DNA of 8,326 bases from Gammaproteobacteria bacterium (GTDB taxonomy: Bacteria > Pseudomonadota > Gammaproteobacteria > S144-34): contig WFOW01000430.1 in NCBI GenBank assembly GCA_015487895.1, positions 1 to 8,326 on the forward strand, read 5' to 3'. A model generated the notes under the pieces. It saw only the letters and a list, made by a program, of their open reading frames with translations, did no database searches and was not told the origin of the DNA. Shown in pieces: positions 6,360-8,326 of this stretch (within the stretch, counting starts at the first letter, position 1; each line of letters opens with the position of its first letter). The translations under genes and the position numbers were made by a program.

Positions 6360-7718
6360 ATGACCGCTGCCGCCGGGACCGGGACCATCGCCGCCATCGC
6401 CACCCCGCCGGGCACCGGCGGCATCGGCATCGTGCGCGTCTCGGGGCCGGGGGTGCCCGGCATCGCCCGCGGCGTCCTCGGCGGCCTGCCGCCGCCGCGG
6501 CGCGCCGTCCTGCGCGCCTTCCGCGACGCCGGCGGCGAGACCCTCGACCGCGGCATCGCCCTCTATTTCCCGGCGCCGGCGAGCTACACCGGGGAGGACG
6601 TGCTCGAGCTGCAGGGGCACGGGGGCCCCGCCGTGCTGGACCTGGTGCTCGCCCGCGTGCTCGCCCTCGGCGCGCGGCCGGCACGGCCGGGCGAGTTCAC
6701 GGAGCGCGCCTTCCTCAACGGCCGCCTCGACCTCGCCCAGGCCGAGGCCGTGGCCGACCTGATCGAGGCGGCGAGCGCCGAGGCCGCGCGTGCGGCCGCC
6801 CGCAGCCTCGAGGGGGCGCTCTCGCGCCGGGCGCGGGCGCTGTCGGAGCGCCTCGCCGCGCTGCGCGTCGAGGTCGAGGCCGGCCTCGACTTCCCGGACG
6901 AGGACCTGGAGGCCGCCGGCCTCGACGCCGTGGGGGAAGGCATCGGCTCCGCCCTGCGCGAGCTCGGGGCGCTCCTCGCCGGCGCCGCCGCGGGCCGTGC
7001 CCTGCGCGAGGGGCTCACGGTGGTGATCGCGGGCCGGCCCAACGTCGGCAAGTCGAGCCTGCTCAACGCGCTCGCCGGCTGCGAGGCGGCCATCGTCACC
7101 GACGCACCCGGCACCACGCGCGACCTCGTGCGCGAGCGCATCGTGGTCCGCGGGATGCCGGTGCACGTGGTCGACACCGCGGGGCTGCGCGAGGCGCGCG
7201 ACGCCGTCGAGCGCGAGGGCGTGCGGCGCGCGCGCGAGCAGGCCGCGCGCGCCGACCGCGTGCTGCTCGTGCTCGACGACGCGGCGGGCTGGACCGGGGC
7301 CGACCGGGCCGCGCGCGCGGCGCTTCCCGAGGGGGTTCCGGTCACGATCGTGCGCAACAAGATCGACCTCACGGGCCGCCCGCCGGGCCCGGCCGGCGAG
7401 GAGGCGGGCATGCCCGTGCTCGCGCTCTCGGCGCGCACCGGGGCGGGGCTGGAGGCCCTGCGCGAGCACCTCGCCCGCCTCGCGGGCCTCGGTGCCGGGA
7501 CCGAGGGCGTGTGGATGGCGCGCCGCCGCCACCTCGAGGCCCTGGAGCGCGCCCGCGAGGCGCTCGAGACCGCCCGCGCCGAGGCCGGAGCCGGCCGTCC
7601 GGAGCTGGTGGCCGAGGGGCTGCGGCTCGCCCACCGCGCCCTCGGCGAGCTCACGGGCGAGTTCACGACCGAGGACCTGCTCGGGCGCATCTTCTCGACC
7701 TTCTGCATAGGAAAATAG
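6360..7718 (+). CDS. mnmE: tRNA modification GTPase MnmE
   Basis: MnmE is a GTPase that, with MnmG, builds the aminomethyl-type group on uridine 34 of several tRNAs, using a folate one-carbon donor. The protein has 452 residues (E. coli 454). The N-terminal folate-binding domain (about 1-120) includes GTIAAIATPPGTGGIGIVR and PGEFTERAFLNGRLDLAQAEA. The helical domain holds an inserted G domain: G1 GRPNVGKS at 225-232, G2 GTTRD at 251-255, G3 DTAG at 272-275 and G4 NKID at 333-336; LSART (356-360) is in the G5 place. The C-terminal FCIGK carries the conserved cysteine (449). ATG at 6360 agrees with the family start but has no evident ribosome-binding site, 22 bases after yidC. The last codons, ATA GGA AAA, stand out from the otherwise GC-rich codon use. 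Confidence 0.98.
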   Translation: MTAAAGTGTIAAIATPPGTGGIGIVRVSGPGVPGIARGVLGGLPPPRRAVLRAFRDAGGETLDRGIALYFPAPASYTGEDVLELQGHGGPAVLDLVLARVLALGARPARPGEFTERAFLNGRLDLAQAEAVADLIEAASAEAARAAARSLEGALSRRARALSERLAALRVEVEAGLDFPDEDLEAAGLDAVGEGIGSALRELGALLAGAAAGRALREGLTVVIAGRPNVGKSSLLNALAGCEAAIVTDAPGTTRDLVRERIVVRGMPVHVVDTAGLREARDAVEREGVRRAREQAARADRVLLVLDDAAGWTGADRAARAALPEGVPVTIVRNKIDLTGRPPGPAGEEAGMPVLALSARTGAGLEALREHLARLAGLGAGTEGVWMARRRHLEALERAREALETARAEAGAGRPELVAEGLRLAHRALGELTGEFTTEDLLGRIFSTFCIGK

Positions 7719-7724
7719 TGTGCG

Positions 7725-7745
7725 GTGGACAGTGGACGGTGGACG
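7725..7745 (+). repeat. Three tandem GTGGAC(A/G) heptamers
   Basis: GTGGACA, GTGGACG and GTGGACG follow each other without gaps, starting seven bases after the mnmE stop; a truncated GTGAG follows. The rest of the 110-base mnmE-mnmG gap is very GC-rich, with no clear promoter or terminator. Short heptamer tracts like this often mark slippage-prone intergenic DNA. The reverse complement contains TCCAC, shared with the DnaA-box core, but the match to a full box is poor. Confidence 0.6.
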
Positions 7746-7828
7746 GTGAGGATGGCCGCGGGGACCGGGCCGGGCGGGCGGCGGCTGGCCACGCGTCGTG
7801 AACCGGCGGGCGGGGATTGGTTGAGTCC

Positions 7829-8326
7829 ATGCGGCGCTACGAAGTGATCGTGGTCGGGGGCGGGCACGCGGGCACCGAGGCGGCGCTCGCGGCCGCGCGC
7901 ATGGGCGCGCGCACGCTGCTCCTGACCCAGAGCATCGAGACCCTGGGCCAGATGAGCTGCAACCCCGCCATCGGCGGCGTGGGCAAGGGCCACCTCGTGC
8001 GCGAGATCGACGCCCTCGGCGGGCTCATGGCGCGCGCCGCCGACCGCGCCGGCATCCAGTTCCGGATCCTCAACGCCCGCAAGGGCCCGGCGGTGCGCGC
8101 CACGCGCGCCCAGTGCGACCGCGCGCTCTACCGCCGCGCGGTGCGCGCGGCGCTCGAGCGCCAGCCGGGCCTCGAGCTCTTCCAGGACACGGTGGAGGAC
8201 CTCATCGTGCGCGGCGGGCGCGTCACGGGCGTGGTCACGGGGCTCGGCCTGCGGCTCGCGGCGCGCGCCGTGGTCCTCGCCACCGGGACCTTCCTCGGCG
8301 GCGTGATCCACGTCGGCCTCGAGCGC
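7829..8326 (+). CDS. mnmG: tRNA uridine-modifying enzyme MnmG (GidA), partial (C-terminus cut by window edge)
   Basis: MnmG is the FAD-dependent partner of MnmE in making cmnm5U or nm5U at tRNA position 34. The first 166 residues are present of about 630. The FAD-binding Rossmann motif [12 protein letters not shown] is at 8-19. Family stretches follow: [26 protein letters not shown] at 40-65, [21 protein letters not shown] near 75-95, and LATGTFLGG at 150-158. ATG 7829 matches the family start (E. coli has a few more N-terminal residues). Upstream bases are G-rich but give no strong ribosome-binding site. The gene follows mnmE by 110 bases, so the two may share a transcript. Nothing suggests a break before the window edge. 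Confidence 0.97.
   Translation, partial: MRRYEVIVVGGGHAGTEAALAAARMGARTLLLTQSIETLGQMSCNPAIGGVGKGHLVREIDALGGLMARAADRAGIQFRILNARKGPAVRATRAQCDRALYRRAVRAALERQPGLELFQDTVEDLIVRGGRVTGVVTGLGLRLAARAVVLATGTFLGGVIHVGLER

Noticed and set aside
3926..6556. An 876-codon open frame on the minus strand opposite rpmH to yidC
   Set aside because: It is low-complexity and has no family motif, and it lies opposite five firmly identified genes. Long antisense open frames are expected in DNA this GC-rich.
6312..8311. Long minus-strand open frames opposite mnmE and mnmG
   Set aside because: The plus-strand frames carry complete family motifs; the antisense frames are serine/arginine-rich or repetitive and have no support.

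Overview
The window is an ordinary bacterial replication-origin neighbourhood from a GC-rich genome, about 70% GC by eye. The gene order recF-dnaN-dnaA reading left on the minus strand, and rpmH-rnpA-yidD-yidC-mnmE-mnmG reading right on the plus strand, is the classic gammaproteobacterial oriC layout. Protein details support this: a 366-residue beta clamp ending MPMRL, a DnaA with an E. coli-like N-terminus and a GTG start, and a YidC with a large periplasmic domain. The composition would suit a GC-rich gammaproteobacterium such as a purple-sulfur or halophilic lineage, but the species cannot be fixed from the sequence.

Minus strand, right to left: dnaA (3580-2261), a 225-base gap, dnaN (2035-935), a 37-base gap, then recF (897-1), which runs off the left edge with its C-terminal Walker B part missing. 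The dnaA-dnaN gap is the best candidate for the chromosomal origin. It holds six TGTGG/CCACA cores, three of them identical copies of CTGTGGATG, beside a 40-base stretch that is about 72% A+T with a perfect A/T inverted repeat. A strong GC hairpin lies directly against the dnaN ribosome-binding site. The dnaA-rpmH gap (3581-3911) carries divergent promoter candidates and a small perfect inverted repeat, but no DnaA-box core.

Plus strand: rpmH (ribosomal protein bL34), rnpA (RNase P protein, GTG start), yidD and yidC (membrane insertion, overlapping by 8 bases), mnmE and mnmG (partial at the right edge). They are tightly packed and look like one transcription unit from a TTGACA promoter in front of rpmH, though the 110-base mnmE-mnmG gap could hold another promoter. 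MnmE and MnmG together modify the wobble uridine of certain tRNAs. YidD and YidC act in inner-membrane protein insertion. The left arm supplies the initiator, the sliding clamp and a recombination protein.

I found no mobile element, CRISPR array, tRNA or rRNA, and no previously undescribed system. The points worth a second look are regulatory: the origin layout, the dnaN leader hairpin, the repeat in the dnaA leader region, heptamer repeats before mnmG, and two departures from conserved motifs in RecF.
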